DNA of 64,000 nucleotides, taken from assembly GCF_007095465.1 (NCBI RefSeq), contig NZ_SDGL01000003.1, positions 62,001 to 126,000 on the forward strand, given 5' to 3'. The notes beneath the pieces are model-generated. The model was not told the origin of the DNA. It did not search any database and worked only from the letters and a program-made list of their open reading frames with translations. A program made the position numbers and the translations under genes. The DNA is from Lactobacillus mulieris. Its GTDB lineage: Bacteria > Bacillota > Bacilli > Lactobacillales > Lactobacillaceae. The stretch's first letter is position 1; each line of letters begins with the position of its first letter. Below are positions 9,397 to 17,984 of the stretch, one piece after another.

Positions 9397-10695
9397 TTAT
9401 TGGACAAATTCAAAGGAAATGTCGCCAATTGTTACATCATCTCCATCGACAGCTCCTTTGGCTCTAAGTGCATCATCAACACCCATATTTTTCAGTTTTC
9501 TTGCTAAAAGCATAATACCATCTTGGTGTTCAATATTAGTTCTTTGAACCAAACGTTCAATTTTTGCACCAGTAACAATAAATTCATGTTCACCAACACA
9601 TTCAACCTTAAAGCTTTCATCAACTTCAGGCTTAAATTTGTAGTTCTTTTCTTCAGTAGTTACTTCTTCCACTTCTTGACTAGCTTCAACTTCAGCCACT
9701 AAATCTGCGGCCTTATTCATTAAAAGTTCAAGTCCTTGATGAGTTACACTAGAGATTTTAAAAATTGGCTCTTCAATTCCTAGCTTTTCTAATCCTTGTT
9801 TAAACTCTGTAAATTTCTCTTCACTACCTGGAATATCCATCTGTGAAGCTACAATAATCTCACGTTTTTTAGTTAAATCAGCAGTATAATTACTTAGTTC
9901 TTTACGAATAATCTTATAATCTTCAACTGCATCTCGACCATTATTAGGGTCCATAGAAACTAAATGTAAAATAACCTTAGTTCTTTCAACATGACGCAAG
10001 AACTGAATTCCTAAGCCGACACCTTGACTGGCTCCTTCAATTAAACCTGGAAGATCGGCCATTGAAAAATCTCGACCATCATTTAAAACAACCATTCCTA
10101 AATTTGGTGTTAAAGTTGTAAATTCATAAGCCGCAATTTTTGGTTTTGCCTTGGTAACAACTGAAAGAAGTGTTGACTTACCAACAGATGGAAAGCCAAC
10201 TAAACCAACATCAGCTAAAACTTTAAGCTCAAGTTTTAGAGTTCTAAATTCGCCCGGTTCACCATTTTCTGCAATTTCAGGTGCAGTATTAACGCTAGTT
10301 GCAAAGTGAATATTTCCACGGCCACCTCGACCACCCTTAGCAACCACTAATTCCTGACCTTTTTTGGTCATATCGCCAATGATTTCACCAGTAAAGAAAT
10401 CACTCACAACCGTACCAACTGGAACTTTTAAGTATAAGTCTTTAGCTCCTCGACCATATTGTGACTTAATTCGACCATTTTCACCATTATCAGCTTTAAA
10501 CTTTCTACGATAACGAAAATCCATTAAGGTTCTAAGTCCACTATCAGCAACAAAAATTATGCTACCGCCTCGGCCACCATCACCACCAGCTGGTCCACCA
10601 TTAGGAACATATTTTTCATGACGAAAAGCGACCATACCATCGCCACCTTTACCAGCTTGGACTTCAATTTTAGTTTGATCAACAAAAGTTGGCAT
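9397..10695 (-). CDS. obg: GTPase Obg (ObgE/CgtA)
   Basis: A 432-residue ribosome-assembly and stress GTPase. The glycine-rich Obg fold (residues 1-155) has the repeated [15 protein letters not shown] and GEPGE patterns. The G domain shows GFPSVGKST (G1), FTTLTPNLG (G2), DLPGLIEGA (G3) and a degenerate NKxD position. The C-terminal OCT domain follows. The ATG at 10695 follows AAGGGAAATT; the open frame extends ten codons upstream but without a ribosome site. It heads a likely operon with the acyltransferase, rnz, SDR and lapA-like genes. Confidence 0.97.
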   Translation of the reverse strand: MPTFVDQTKIEVQAGKGGDGMVAFRHEKYVPNGGPAGGDGGRGGSIIFVADSGLRTLMDFRYRRKFKADNGENGRIKSQYGRGAKDLYLKVPVGTVVSDFFTGEIIGDMTKKGQELVVAKGGRGGRGNIHFATSVNTAPEIAENGEPGEFRTLKLELKVLADVGLVGFPSVGKSTLLSVVTKAKPKIAAYEFTTLTPNLGMVVLNDGRDFSMADLPGLIEGASQGVGLGIQFLRHVERTKVILHLVSMDPNNGRDAVEDYKIIRKELSNYTADLTKKREIIVASQMDIPGSEEKFTEFKQGLEKLGIEEPIFKISSVTHQGLELLMNKAADLVAEVEASQEVEEVTTEEKNYKFKPEVDESFKVECVGEHEFIVTGAKIERLVQRTNIEHQDGIMLLARKLKNMGVDDALRAKGAVDGDDVTIGDISFEFVQ

Positions 10696-10778
10696 AATTT
10701 CCCTTCTTTCTAAAATGAATTTCAACTAATTAAACATACCATATTGACAAAGTAAATTAAATAAAATCTTCAAAAAAA

Positions 10779-12581
10779 CTATAAAGTTAACTTTACAGAT
10801 TGAGCCTGTGGCAAAGTTAAGCCTGCATCTTGTAACTCCTCAACAGACGCATCCTTAATTTTTTTCAATGAGCCAAATTTCTTAAGTAGTTTATTACGAC
10901 TTTTAGGTCCTATTCCTTTAATTCCATCTAATTTACTTGCAAGTGAATTCTTGGCATGTGTTTGTCTATGAAAAGTAATTGCAAACCTATGAACTTCATC
11001 TTGGATTCTTGTCATTAGATAAAACCCTTCTGATTTAGGATCCATCGGGATAAGTTCTAAAGGTTTACCATTAATTGGATCACCAAAAATCAAATGATTG
11101 GTATGGTGATGATTATCCTTAACCATACCAGCAACAGGAATATCACAATTCAGTTCATTGCGCAAAACGTCTAGACAAGCATCTACCTGTATCTGACCAC
11201 CATCCATTAAAATTAAATCTGGCAGGCGAGAATGTTCTTTTAACATTCTACTATATCGACGTCTTACGACTTCACGTGTATTTCCAACTTCATCTGCACC
11301 ATTTTGATGCTCGACTTCACCTTTTAATTTATATTTACGATAAGCAGTCTTGAAAGGTTCTCCATCTTTAAAAACTACACAAGCTGAAACTGGATCTGTC
11401 CCTTGAATATGGGAATGGTCAAAACTCTCTATGATATGACCATATGGCAGACCCAAAGCTTTAAAAATTTCTGCTTGAGCTCCTTTGGTTTTACGATTTC
11501 CCAACTCAAGAAGCCGGAACTTTTCATCTAATTTAAGTTTAGCATTATCTTTAGCCATTTTAAGTAAATCACGTTTTGTTCCGCGCTGTGGAGTCCGAAC
11601 CTTTACACCAAGGACTTCACTTAAATTACCATTATCTAAATCTTCAGGAACAAGAACTTCTCTAGGTAAAATTCGATTCTTTTGATTATAAAATTGAACA
11701 ATAAAAGACATAAATTCATCTTTAGGATCTGATAAGTCCATCAAAGGGAACATTTTAGTTTCTCGCCGCAAAAGCTTAGCTTGTCTCAAAAAGAATATTT
11801 GAACAGAAATCCAACTTTTATCTACATAAAAATTGAAGATATCACGTTGAGTATGATCGTTAGAAATAATCTTTTGTTTTTCAACAGTTTGTTCAATATA
11901 TCTTAATTGATCTCTTATTTCAGCAGCTCGTTCAAATTCTAAATTACCACTTGCAATTTGCATCTTTTCTGTTAACTCTTGCTTCACCTGAGTGATATCA
12001 CCATTTAAAAAGCGCTTTATTTTTGCTATTTGTGCTTCATATTTACTACGCGGGACCTCTTGAAAACATGCACCTAAACACTGTCCCATATGATAATACA
12101 AGCAAGGTCTGCCTTGATGACCATTGCAACGTCTTAATGGCCAAACCTTTTGAATAAAACGCAATGTTGCTTGGGCGGCATAAACATTTGGATAAGGTCC
12201 AAAATAATAACCATTATCTTTATGAACAATTGAAGTTAAGCGTGTTTGAGGATCTTTTTCATTAGTTATTTCAATGTAAGGATAGCCAGTACCTTGCTTT
12301 AATTGAACATTATAATAAGGTTGATATTTTTTTATCAGCGTTATTTCAAGCAAAAAAGATTCTTTATCAGATGTCACTGTAATAATATCAAAATCAGCAA
12401 TTTCTTTAACTAACTCAGCTCTTCGGCCAACTTGCTTACTTTTAAAATATGAACGAACCCGATTTTTTAAATTTTTAGACTTACCAACATAAATAACAGT
12501 ACCATTGATATTTTTCATTAAGTAACAGCCTGGTTGTTCAGGTAATAACTTCAATTTATTTTCAATAAGTTGATTAGCCAA
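10779..12581 (-). CDS. uvrC: Excinuclease ABC subunit C
   Basis: A 600-residue nuclease that makes both incisions in UvrABC nucleotide excision repair. The GIY-YIG domain is at residues 10-90 (CYLMKN, VIYVGKSKNL, YYNVQL). A cysteine cluster RPCLYYHMGQC follows at about 170, then the UVR domain binding UvrB (FERAAEIRDQL). Next come the RNase H-like endonuclease domain (FDHSHIQG, MDGG) and a C-terminal helix-hairpin-helix DNA-binding pair (GIKGIGPKSRN). The chosen start is TTG at 12581, eight bases after AAGGGAG; a GTG three codons earlier overlaps that ribosome site. The length is normal. No LexA box was noticed upstream. Confidence 0.96.
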   Translation of the reverse strand: MANQLIENKLKLLPEQPGCYLMKNINGTVIYVGKSKNLKNRVRSYFKSKQVGRRAELVKEIADFDIITVTSDKESFLLEITLIKKYQPYYNVQLKQGTGYPYIEITNEKDPQTRLTSIVHKDNGYYFGPYPNVYAAQATLRFIQKVWPLRRCNGHQGRPCLYYHMGQCLGACFQEVPRSKYEAQIAKIKRFLNGDITQVKQELTEKMQIASGNLEFERAAEIRDQLRYIEQTVEKQKIISNDHTQRDIFNFYVDKSWISVQIFFLRQAKLLRRETKMFPLMDLSDPKDEFMSFIVQFYNQKNRILPREVLVPEDLDNGNLSEVLGVKVRTPQRGTKRDLLKMAKDNAKLKLDEKFRLLELGNRKTKGAQAEIFKALGLPYGHIIESFDHSHIQGTDPVSACVVFKDGEPFKTAYRKYKLKGEVEHQNGADEVGNTREVVRRRYSRMLKEHSRLPDLILMDGGQIQVDACLDVLRNELNCDIPVAGMVKDNHHHTNHLIFGDPINGKPLELIPMDPKSEGFYLMTRIQDEVHRFAITFHRQTHAKNSLASKLDGIKGIGPKSRNKLLKKFGSLKKIKDASVEELQDAGLTLPQAQSVKLTL

Positions 12582-12698
12582 AAAATTCACTCCCTTTATA
12601 TTCTACTTTTCTAGTCTAGCATGAAACTGCTTTTAAATGGCTTTTTATGTTTTACTTCCCTATAATTAAAAGTAAGATACAGGAAAAGGAGAATATTT

Positions 12699-13310
12699 AT
12701 GACTGAATGGATGATCAGCTTAATCAATCAGTTTGGTTTTTGGGCAATATTATTTCTAATTGCACTTGAAAACGTCTTTCCCCCAATCCCTTCTGAAGTA
12801 ATTCTTTCCTTTGGGGGATTTTTGACATTACATACGAAGATGTCATTATGGGAAGTAGTTCTTGCTTCAACAATTGGAAGCGTTCTTGGCGCATTAATAT
12901 TATATTATGCAGGCTCGCTTTTTACTGAAGTAAGACTAAAGAAATTAGTAAATAATAAATTTATCAAAATGCTTGGTTTTAAAGAAGATGATGTCAGTAA
13001 AACAATAGCTTGGTTTAACAAGCATGGAAAAGGGGCTATTTTCTATGGACGATTTGTACCGATAATTAGAAGTTTAATTTCAATTCCAGCTGGAACTGCA
13101 CAAGTTAAATTGCCGTTGTTCGTTGGACTTACCTTTTTAGGATCATTAATTTGGAACACAGTCTTATCCTCTCTTGGTTTTTACTTTGGTTCCAAGTGGG
13201 ACATAGTTGTTCAAATAATTGATGATTATGCAATTTTATGTGCTGGCTTATTAATCATTGGCTTTGGAATTGGTTGTGTATATTGGTATAAAAAGAGAAT
13301 AAAGAAGTAA
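12699..13310 (+). CDS. DedA/TVP38 family membrane protein
   Basis: A 203-residue integral membrane protein of the DedA (SNARE-associated) family, several members of which are now linked to lipid-carrier or phospholipid translocation. It has the family's re-entrant motif NVFPPIPSEVIL near the N-terminus, the conserved FYGRFVPIIRSLISIPAG segment in the middle, and four to five hydrophobic helices ending in a basic tail YKKRIKK. The ribosome site AAAGGAG precedes the ATG, and a TATAAT at 12661 may be its -10 box. It is monocistronic, ending in a strong terminator. Confidence 0.9.
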   Translation: MTEWMISLINQFGFWAILFLIALENVFPPIPSEVILSFGGFLTLHTKMSLWEVVLASTIGSVLGALILYYAGSLFTEVRLKKLVNNKFIKMLGFKEDDVSKTIAWFNKHGKGAIFYGRFVPIIRSLISIPAGTAQVKLPLFVGLTFLGSLIWNTVLSSLGFYFGSKWDIVVQIIDDYAILCAGLLIIGFGIGCVYWYKKRIKK

Positions 13311-13318
13311 TTATAAAA

Positions 13319-13360
13319 AAGTGTCTGCCACTTAATCATTCAGGTGTCAGACACTTTTTG
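13319..13360. terminator. Bidirectional terminator after the DedA gene
   Basis: Stem AGTGTCTG.CAC with GTG.CAGACACT around a 12-base loop, with T runs on both strands. The stop codon of the minus-strand pseudogene lies inside this stem. Confidence 0.8.
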
Positions 13361-14077
13361 TTTTATTTTTCTTTTTTAACTCTTTTTTATGTTTAGGTGC
13401 CTTATTCATAACAGAATTTGCATCAGTTTTGTTCTCTCGCTTTTCAATCTTTTGATTATCAGAAGATGATGAATTTATTGTGTTAGATTTTAGACTTTCA
13501 GTGGTTAATTGTGGTTTTGAATTATTAACTAAAGAAGTAACTGGCTTTTTATTAACAGGTCTATCTGCGAAATTATTCTCTATACTTTTTACAGTTGGGT
13601 TAAGACTTGTCCTAACATTCGAGCTACTATCTATTAGTTCACTACTTGAACTGGAATTACTTTCACTTGTACTTGCTTTACCACTACTTGCACTAGTACT
13701 TGATTTGTGCTTGTAAATTTTATTGATGAGATTAATCTAGTTGGTTCTGCGTGGTAAATTGCAATTTTATCACCTTTTTTTAAAGTAAAATTTTCATTGA
13801 ACTTAATACCTTTATTACCAATATACGTGTGGTGCTACACCAGTTGCAACCACATTTAAATTACTTCCATTAATTTCAATTGTAGCAAATTTAGTATCAC
13901 CTAAGCCCTTAAAAGTCCAGCTATAACCTTGTGACCGCTGATCAGTTTGTGAAGGAGAGGTGCTTTCTGCTTTAACTGCTTGTACAGTATTTCCAACACT
14001 TAATAAACTTGCAGCAATTGCAGAACTTATTAAAATATTTTTCTTAAAATCACCTTTTTTAAAAACTCTTTTTTCAT
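13347..14077 (-). pseudogene. Decayed secreted serine-rich protein gene (three frameshifts)
   Basis: No complete reading frame spans this segment, but three successive minus-strand frames join into one plausible exported protein. From the ATG at 14077 only 15 codons are open. One extra A in the poly-A run near 14068-14074 would give MKKRVFKKGDFKKN and a signal peptide ISSAIAASLLSVGNTVQA. The second part has a YSWTFKGLGDTKFATIEI domain that stops near 13829; the next frame continues IGNKGIKFNENFTLKKGDKIAIYH. The last frame, from about 13720, is a Ser/Thr/Asn-rich, then lysine-rich tail ending KHKKELKKKNKTKSV. The family is not recognised and no wall anchor is seen. Three independent shifts argue for real decay rather than a single sequencing error. 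Confidence 0.75.
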
Positions 14078-14218
14078 TTTGTAACCTCTTTTACCCTAAT
14101 ACAATCAAAATTATAGCAAATAGCTTGAGCTTTTACCCTTTCAAACTAGCTTAAAAAGATATTAAACGTTATAATATATAAATAAATTTTTTCAATTTTA
14201 ACGAGGTGAGGTTTATCA

Positions 14219-15601
14219 ATGAATATTTTTAGAAAAGAAAGCATTAATAAATACCTAGCCCAAGATCATAAATTTAGTAAAACGCTAACTGCTAAAGATT
14301 TAATTTCTTTAGGTGTTGGTGCAGTTATCGGGACTGGAATTTTTATTCTACCTGGAACTGTAGCTGCTAATTATGCTGGGCCAGGTGTGACCCTGTCATT
14401 TTTACTTGCTGCATTAGTATGTGTTCTTAGTGCTATGTCATATGCTGAATTTAGTTCAACTATGCCTGTTGCTGGGAGTGCATATTCATATGGAAATATT
14501 ATTTATGGTGAAATTATTGGCTGGATATTAGGTTGGGCCTTAATTTTGGAATATATGTTAGCCGTTGCTGCGGTTGCAGCCGGTTGGTCAAGCTATTTTC
14601 AATCATTCTTAGCACCATTTAATATTAAATTACCAGCTGCATTTGTAAGTTCTTTTAATCCAAGCAAGGGAACTTATATTGACATAATTGCTATTGGGAT
14701 TGTTTTATTAATTACACTCTTATTGTCTCGTGGAATGCGGGATTCTGTAAAAATTAATAATTTTGCTGTTATTCTAAAAATTGCAATTATAGTTTTATTT
14801 ATAATAGTTGGTGCAAACTTTATTAAGCCAGCTAATTATCAACCATTTCTTCCATATCATTTTTCTGGAGTAATAAAAGGAGCAACTACTGTATTCTTTG
14901 CCTTTCTAGGTTTTGATTGTGTATCAAGTTCTGCTGCGGAAGTTAAAAATCCTCAAAAGAATATGCCCCTTGGCATTATTGGTACTTTATTAATTGCAAC
15001 CCTATTTTATATGGGAGTTTCAATTGTACTTACAGGAATGGTTAACTATAAAGCTCTTGATGTAGCAAATCCCGTGGCTTTCGCTTTACAATTCGCACAT
15101 CAAGACTGGATTGCCCAACTCCTCTCATTTGGAGCGCTAGTAGGTATGGCAACTATGATGTTAACTATGATTTATGCGAGTTCTAGATTGGTATATGCAA
15201 TGGCACGTGATGGTCTTTTACCACAATCACTTGCTAAATTATCAACAAAAAATAAAACTCCACAAATAAGTTTATGGGTAGTAGCTATTATTATTAGCTT
15301 AGGGGCTGGAGTATTTTCTGTAGATCAATTAACTAGTCTAGTAAACTTTGGAACCTTATTGGCATTTACATTTGTTTCATTTGGAATCTTACCACTTAGA
15401 AAAAGAAAAGATTTACCAAATAATGGATACCAAATGCCAGGATACCCTGTTTTACCAATTCTTTCTGGATTAATTTGTTTATATTTATTAACCCAACTTA
15501 ATATTGATGTTTATATTATGGCAACAATCTGGTTTAGTTTGGGAATAATTATCTATTTCTTATATGGTTATAAACACAGTCTTTTAAACAAAAATCAGTA
15601 A
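14219..15601 (+). CDS. APC-family amino-acid permease
   Basis: A 460-residue integral membrane transporter of the amino acid-polyamine-organocation family, nearest in style to YfnA/cationic amino-acid transporters. The first helix carries the family's unwound substrate-site motif GVGAVIGTGIFILPG. The conserved AFLGFDCVSSSAAEVKNP region lies in the middle. About twelve hydrophobic helices can be counted. The ribosome site CGAGGTGAGG precedes the ATG. The substrate cannot be named from sequence. It has its own terminator and appears to be transcribed alone. Confidence 0.88.
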   Translation: MNIFRKESINKYLAQDHKFSKTLTAKDLISLGVGAVIGTGIFILPGTVAANYAGPGVTLSFLLAALVCVLSAMSYAEFSSTMPVAGSAYSYGNIIYGEIIGWILGWALILEYMLAVAAVAAGWSSYFQSFLAPFNIKLPAAFVSSFNPSKGTYIDIIAIGIVLLITLLLSRGMRDSVKINNFAVILKIAIIVLFIIVGANFIKPANYQPFLPYHFSGVIKGATTVFFAFLGFDCVSSSAAEVKNPQKNMPLGIIGTLLIATLFYMGVSIVLTGMVNYKALDVANPVAFALQFAHQDWIAQLLSFGALVGMATMMLTMIYASSRLVYAMARDGLLPQSLAKLSTKNKTPQISLWVVAIIISLGAGVFSVDQLTSLVNFGTLLAFTFVSFGILPLRKRKDLPNNGYQMPGYPVLPILSGLICLYLLTQLNIDVYIMATIWFSLGIIIYFLYGYKHSLLNKNQ

Positions 15602-15615
15602 AATTGTTCTTATTT

Positions 15616-15650
15616 AAACTACTATCATGTATAATGATAGTAGTTTTTTT
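15616..15650 (+). terminator. Terminator of the permease gene
   Basis: Stem AAACTACTATCA / TGATAGTAGTTT followed by T7. The loop contains TATAAT at 15630-15635, which could also be the -10 box of the next gene, with TTCTTA 17 bases upstream. That overlap is only suggestive. Confidence 0.8.
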
Positions 15651-15666
15651 ATGAAAGGTTACCAAA

Positions 15667-16605
15667 ATGAAGAACATTTACTTTAATCACGATGGAAATA
15701 CAGACGATTTAGTTTCTTTACTTTTACTTTTACAAGCTCCAGATATCAACTTAATTGGAGTCAGCGCGATTGATGGCGATGGTGATGTGGTTGCATCATG
15801 CGAAGCTAGCAGAAAAATAATTGATCGTTTCAATACTTTCAACCATCAATTAGAAGTAGCTATGTCTAATTCACGTGCCCATCACCAATTCCCAGAAGAA
15901 TGGCGTCAAAGCACCTTTACATTTAACAGCTTTCCGATTTTGAATGAACATGGCACAATTAATACACCAGCCGCTAAAAATCCTGCTCATATCGATATGG
16001 CAGAAAAAATTATGGCTCAAACTGAAAAAACGACTTTAATTATGACTGGTCCGATAACCGATTTAGCTCGGGCTCTTGATTATGAACCAAGCCTTGAAAA
16101 CAAAATTGATAAATTATATTGGATGGGTGGTTCATTAGACGGTCATGGAAATGTATTTGTTCCTTATTATGACACAACTCAAGAATGGAACGCTTTTTGG
16201 GATCCAGAAGCAGTTGAACGAGTTTGGAATTCAAATATTGACATTCAGATGGTTGGCCTCGAAAGCACGGAAGAAATCCCATTAAATGAGGATCTTAAAC
16301 AACATTTTGCCAGTTTACGACGTTATCCTGCAATGGATTTAATTGGGTTAGGCTATAGTTTAATCATTTCTTCTCAACCTGGTAATCAATATTATTTATG
16401 GGATGTCTTAACTACGTTATCAGCCCTTTATCCTAATTTAGTCGAAACTCGCAAAGCCAAATCATATGTTCTGACCCAAGGTGCAGCTGCTGGGCGCTTA
16501 GTTGAATCAAAGCAAGGACGTCCAATGACTCTAGTTACCAAGGCAGATAAGAAAAAGTTTTTCGAAAAATTTGATGAGTTAGCATTAAGTGCTAAATTTA
16601 AGTAA
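15667..16605 (+). CDS. Inosine-uridine-preferring nucleoside hydrolase family protein
   Basis: A 312-residue enzyme expected to split the N-glycosidic bond of ribonucleosides to base plus ribose, for nucleoside salvage. The N-terminal calcium-binding motif reads NHDGNTDDLVSL, a variant of the canonical DxDxGxDD. TGPITDLARAL and MGGSLDGHGNV are the middle conserved stretches, and ExNxxxDP is represented by EWNAFWDPEA. A C-terminal EST/histidine region follows. The variant first motif places it in the subgroup common in lactic acid bacteria. The gene starts with GAAAGGTTACC ahead of the ATG. It is monocistronic. Confidence 0.87.
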   Translation: MKNIYFNHDGNTDDLVSLLLLLQAPDINLIGVSAIDGDGDVVASCEASRKIIDRFNTFNHQLEVAMSNSRAHHQFPEEWRQSTFTFNSFPILNEHGTINTPAAKNPAHIDMAEKIMAQTEKTTLIMTGPITDLARALDYEPSLENKIDKLYWMGGSLDGHGNVFVPYYDTTQEWNAFWDPEAVERVWNSNIDIQMVGLESTEEIPLNEDLKQHFASLRRYPAMDLIGLGYSLIISSQPGNQYYLWDVLTTLSALYPNLVETRKAKSYVLTQGAAAGRLVESKQGRPMTLVTKADKKKFFEKFDELALSAKFK

Positions 16606-16637
16606 AAAATAGGATTGGTTAAACCCAATCCTATTTT
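16606..16637. terminator. Bidirectional terminator shared by the nucleoside hydrolase and the membrane-peptide gene
   Basis: Stem AATAGGATTGG / CCAATCCTATT with about six T on each side, placed between the two convergent stop codons. Confidence 0.85.
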
Positions 16638-16730
16638 TTATTCATTATCTTGAATAATAATATGATGTGAAAAGATATATGCACAAACCAAAACGAAAAC
16701 GACAAAGACAGAAGTTAAAATAATTGCCAT
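16638..16730 (-). CDS. 30-residue single-span membrane peptide, function unknown
   Basis: A short reading frame found by eye. It encodes 30 residues: an N-terminal hydrophobic helix MAIILTSVFVVFVLVCAYIF, then SHHIIIQDNE with an acidic end. A good ribosome site AAAGGGTGG lies seven bases before the ATG, an AT-rich promoter-like stretch precedes it, and it ends exactly at a strong terminator. All three support real expression. The size and single-helix form resemble subunit-type microproteins (KdpF/CydX-like) and type I toxins of the Fst/Ldr kind. No antisense RNA gene or partner operon is visible, so no function is assigned. Confidence 0.6.
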   Translation of the reverse strand: MAIILTSVFVVFVLVCAYIFSHHIIIQDNE

Positions 16731-16809
16731 AAACAGCCCACCCTTTTTATATATCTATAATTATCCTATCATGTTTTCGCTTTCAATGTCCAAAGATACG
16801 CTTCTTATA

Positions 16810-17619
16810 CTAAATTTCTGGCCCTTTCCAACCAGCATTAAGCAAATGAACTCGATCTTTTTTTTGATACCAATCACAAGCAAAATTAACAAAGTCCTGT
16901 AAATTAAAAATCAAAATCTGACCTGCAGGTAAATTTGCAATCTTAACAGGATATTTTTGTAAAAAATGAGTTCCTAAATCTTCATAATCATGATATTTAT
17001 TTAATTCCACATTATTAAAGCTTACCCAAACTTTTTCACCTGCAATTAATACAGGGGCTTTTTCTTGAATTAGAGGTCGTGATATTTCTGATTCTGCCAA
17101 GTAAGGTGCTAAACATGTTTCAAAATTTGTACCTAAACACACCACTTTGGCATTCAATCTCAGTAAACGTCCTAAAACCCCTTGTTTTCCAAATGGCAAA
17201 TCAAAAGTATGGGCCTTTACAATTGTTTCTTTGTCTTTTCCCCATGCTGAAAAAGAATAAATTGGATGATTGTCACGCAAAACTTCCTTTTGCATTCGAA
17301 AGTATTCCATAAAAGAATCTAACCCCGTCACAGGAGTAGCTTCAGAATCAAATGCTGGCATTTTTTTCATAATTTTTTCTTTTAACTCTGCCCTAACTTG
17401 TGGTTCTTTCAAATGTAAGCTAAAACTTGGCAAAATAATATTGCCATCTTTAACTAATAACTTCAGAGCGGAAAAAAGAGACTGTTGTTTCCCTGGAAAA
17501 ATTCCCAGTGCAGACATCCGTAAATTTACTAACAAAGTGTCAGTAGAACTTATTCCCATTTCTCTTAACGACTGGGCTAAATCTGTATCAGAATAAATTA
17601 ATTCTCTATCTTCTTCCAT
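16810..17619 (-). CDS. AAC(3)-family N-acetyltransferase
   Basis: A 269-residue protein of the AAC(3)/YokD fold, which transfers acetyl from acetyl-CoA to an amine. Family features visible are the DTLLVNLRMSALG start region, LPSFSLH, the RDNHPIYSFSAWG motif corresponding to the conserved HP....SfaA, and the GRLLRLNAKVVCLG CoA-site segment. Some chromosomal members give aminoglycoside resistance and many do not. This one has a short, divergent C-terminus (HLLNAGWKGPEI), so resistance should not be assumed. The ribosome site GAGGAAAAAT precedes the ATG. It is divergent from the PTS operon, sharing a 365-base intergenic region. Confidence 0.78.
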   Translation of the reverse strand: MEEDRELIYSDTDLAQSLREMGISSTDTLLVNLRMSALGIFPGKQQSLFSALKLLVKDGNIILPSFSLHLKEPQVRAELKEKIMKKMPAFDSEATPVTGLDSFMEYFRMQKEVLRDNHPIYSFSAWGKDKETIVKAHTFDLPFGKQGVLGRLLRLNAKVVCLGTNFETCLAPYLAESEISRPLIQEKAPVLIAGEKVWVSFNNVELNKYHDYEDLGTHFLQKYPVKIANLPAGQILIFNLQDFVNFACDWYQKKDRVHLLNAGWKGPEI

Positions 17620-17816
17620 AATTTTTCCTCTGCTGTTAGAAAATATTTACTTTTTAAGAATACTTTGGCAAAAAGTACGGTTTTCTTGTAAAAATCCAAT
17701 ATAAATAAAAATGTATACCTTCTTGTAAAATTTATCTGATTTTATTTTACCAGTCTGCACCCTAAAACACTAAAAAGTGGTTTATACCAAAGTGCTTTTT
17801 TCTCAATTATATATCT

Positions 17817-17843
17817 TTAGTTTGTAAAGCGATTACAAACTAA
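17817..17843. promoter_or_regulatory. Perfect 11-bp inverted repeat, likely operator
   Basis: Arms TTAGTTTGTAA and TTACAAACTAA flank the five bases AGCGA. It lies 142 bases upstream of the PTS start codon and 198 bases upstream of the divergent acetyltransferase start. The minus strand contains TTGTAATCG, resembling half of a catabolite-response element, but the odd five-base centre does not fit the 14-bp cre spacing. Another LacI-type or GntR-type regulator is therefore equally plausible. The remaining 17635-17984 intergenic DNA is AT-rich and shows no gene. Confidence 0.6.
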
Positions 17844-17925
17844 TAACTTCAAGGTTTCAAAAATTGGTCTAGTCATAATTTATGCTAATTTATCATACGG
17901 TTTATGTCAATAATTGAAAAATTGG

Positions 17926-17954
17926 TTAGCTTTTTCTAGCTATTAGTATATAAT
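17926..17954 (+). promoter_or_regulatory. Possible promoter of the PTS operon
   Basis: TATAAT at 17949-17954 with a weak -35 candidate TTAGCT 17 bases upstream. The start codon follows 31 bases after the -10 box, with a GGAGG ribosome site between. No convincing sigma-54 -24/-12 element was seen, although many mannose-family PTS operons use one. Confidence 0.5.
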
Positions 17955-17984
17955 CAGTAACAGATTGATTTTGGAGGCGAAAAT

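Noticed and set aside
13480..13716. Plus-strand frame of 78 codons rich in leucine and serine
   Set aside because: It is the complement of the Ser-rich tail of the minus-strand pseudogene and has no ribosome site.
15630..15635. Promoter of the nucleoside hydrolase gene inside the terminator loop
   Set aside because: The -35 match is only three of six, and the TATAAT is the loop of a strong hairpin; it is kept only as a remark.
17663..17690. Possible sigma-54 promoter (TTGGCA) for the PTS operon
   Set aside because: The -12 element and spacing do not fit, and it lies 300 bases from the operon.
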